Shown here one piece after another: positions 63,002 through 64,000 of a stretch of 64,000 nt of DNA; position 1 is the stretch's first letter; every line of letters starts with the position of its first letter. A program made the translations under genes and the position numbers. Under the pieces are notes generated by a model. It ran no database searches. It was not told the origin of the DNA and saw only the letters and a list, made by a program, of their open reading frames with translations. This DNA is from Desulfurococcales archaeon (GTDB taxonomy: Archaea; Thermoproteota; Thermoprotei_A; Sulfolobales; Desulfurococcaceae), in NCBI GenBank assembly GCA_015520735.1, contig WAPN01000037.1:1-64000 (forward strand). The letters run 5' to 3'.

Positions 63002-63606
63002 GGACATATACGCTGGAAGATACAATACCTGCATTCCCACTGCCATTTCGGATGCACATTATCATATACTAGCTCCCTAAGCATCGACTCGACATCAAGG
63101 GCAGTTCTATCAATACTGTACTCGAGAAGCCTATCAGGAGTAATGTAGATCAAGACGCCTTTATCCAGATCGAGCATATTCAGATAGATCTGTAGCTGGA
63201 GTATATGGTGTTCTCTGGGAAGATTATGATTTCCTCTGCCGCTCTTTATTTCAACTACTATACCCTCTTCCTCACTGTATGCATCAACCCTGCCTTTAAG
63301 AATGTATTTTTCATCATCTATAGTATATGTCTTCTCAATAGGTTTTTCCACAACATATCCTTTCTCGCTTAGATACGCTTCTAACCCCTTGTGTATTAAA
63401 TCTCCAAATACTGTTATGGGTTCAAAATGAATTGTTAGCTCTGGAAAACTACGCCGTAACAAGTACTTGTGAGAACACGAGATTAGATCAGTAACGTATA
63501 CTATATGTGGATCCCTGAGCTCCTCAAGCCGTTCCATTTGCTCCTTAATCCTATCCCTATATATTATTGATATGATCTTGTGACTAGGGCCTATTGAATA
63601 CTCCAT
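62974..63606 (-). CDS. Solo Cas4-like RecB-family exonuclease
   Basis: 210 residues. PD-(D/E)XK nuclease core: GRVDAYSEEEGIVVEIKSGRG, then a QLQIYLNML helix. The four cysteines for a 4Fe-4S cluster are one near LISCSHK and C-x2-C-x5-C in CRYCIFQRICPY. It resembles Cas4 (DUF83). No CRISPR array or other cas gene lies in the window, so it probably serves DNA repair or recombination. It overlaps the Nudix gene by 16 bases. Confidence 0.85.
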   Translation of the reverse strand: MEYSIGPSHKIISIIYRDRIKEQMERLEELRDPHIVYVTDLISCSHKYLLRRSFPELTIHFEPITVFGDLIHKGLEAYLSEKGYVVEKPIEKTYTIDDEKYILKGRVDAYSEEEGIVVEIKSGRGNHNLPREHHILQLQIYLNMLDLDKGVLIYITPDRLLEYSIDRTALDVESMLRELVYDNVHPKWQWECRYCIFQRICPYRLPEQPS

Positions 63607-64000
63607 TTTTGTCCACCGGGTAAAGGAAGCACATGTTTCTTCAGTGCTTCTACAGCATATTCTCCTCTTACCAAGTGTTTCCTAATAAAACGTATTAAAC
63701 GTGAAGTAGGAGGGGTTATCGGAGAGGGTGGATCGGATAATTCATAGAAGCCTGCCTGGACGGCATCGCTTCCTGGGACGACCTTAGTTGTGAGCGGTTC
63801 TACTAGGAGGTCTATTAGGACAAAATGCTCGTCACACCCTGGGTAATCCTTAGGGGTTATCTCATCAACCCATATGACACCTAGTGGGATCCCCCTAATG
63901 CTCGTCTCTTCTTCAAGCTCTCTGAGACAGGCCTCAATAATATGTTCTCCATATTCGAGATGCCCACCCGGTACAGCCCAATAACCTTCGCCAGGGGGAT
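63591..64000 (-). CDS. Nudix hydrolase (start outside the window)
   Basis: At least 135 residues, open at the right edge. The Nudix box is complete: GGHLEYGEHIIEACLRELEEE (G-x5-E-x7-R-E-x2-E-E), preceded by YWAVP. The C-terminal part contains WVDEITPKDY. The family cleaves nucleoside diphosphates linked to another group; the substrate here is unknown. It ends GGQKWSIQ, 16 bases into the Cas4-like gene. Confidence 0.9.
   Translation of the reverse strand, partial: PPGEGYWAVPGGHLEYGEHIIEACLRELEEETSIRGIPLGVIWVDEITPKDYPGCDEHFVLIDLLVEPLTTKVVPGSDAVQAGFYELSDPPSPITPPTSRLIRFIRKHLVRGEYAVEALKKHVLPLPGGQKWSIQ

Noticed and set aside
62974-63606. Cas4 as evidence for a CRISPR-Cas locus
   Set aside because: No repeats and no other cas gene in the window; solo Cas4-like nucleases are common in archaea.

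Overview
The window looks like a contiguous chromosomal stretch of a hyperthermophilic crenarchaeon, most likely of the order Desulfurococcales; genus and species are not claimed. Pointers are the thermosome, GatDE, Nop5-fibrillarin, TFB, Gar1, SRP19, the crenarchaeal ribosomal proteins S25e and S30e, an RPC34-like protein, GINS-MCM, RFC, Orc1/Cdc6, ADP-forming acyl-CoA synthetase, a tungsten aldehyde:ferredoxin oxidoreductase, an intron in a tRNA and an intein in MCM. The DNA is AT-rich, genes are packed and often overlap by 4 bases, and no stretch over 300 bases lacks a gene. The Shine-Dalgarno core is usually GGTG(A), and TTG and GTG starts are common. Many starts are therefore placed a few codons inside the longest open frame, where a GGTG sits 4-9 bases upstream.

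Layout. 1-5.7 kb: chaperonin (cut by the left edge), a small Hsp20-like protein, a PP1-type phosphatase and several crenarchaeal orphans. 5.7-24 kb is an information-processing block: tandem box C/D guide RNA candidates, gatE-gatD, rps30e, nop5-flpA, trm1, rpc34, tfb-gar1, srp19 and rps8e, followed by cis-prenyltransferase, acetyl-CoA synthetase and a GPN GTPase. 24-31 kb is mainly tRNA maturation and nucleotide metabolism: prs, Trm-G10, RNase Z, ThpR, CCA-adding enzyme, a kinase-like protein and tRNA-Pro with an intron. 32-40 kb is a replication island: mcm with a 420-residue intein, gins, rfcS, rfcL, orc1/cdc6 and a small winged-helix gene. 40-43 kb carries TrkA-TrkH.

43.8-48.4 kb is the most interesting accessory region. 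Five genes on the minus strand encode a winged-helix regulator, two secreted TasA/camelysin-like proteins, a signal peptidase with a long multi-membrane N-terminal extension, and a DUF5305-type membrane protein. A 12-of-13-base inverted repeat surrounds a TATA-like element before the first structural gene, and 13-base direct repeats precede the regulator. I read this as an extracellular fibre or bundling-pilus locus.

48.8-64 kb: tRNA-Gly, an oxygen and iron stress set (flavodiiron protein, erythrin-VIT1, TauE-like exporter), a KaiC-like ATPase, upp, pyroglutamyl peptidase, NikR, SAM hydrolase, tRNA-Ile, further C/D guide RNA candidates, aldehyde oxidoreductase, riboflavin kinase, a solo Cas4-like nuclease, and a Nudix hydrolase cut by the right edge. 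At least five box C/D guide RNA candidates lie in the gaps. Together with Nop5, fibrillarin, Gar1, Trm1, Trm-G10, RNase Z and CCA-adding enzyme they make this window rich in RNA modification and processing. No CRISPR array, rRNA, transposase or convincing replication origin was seen.
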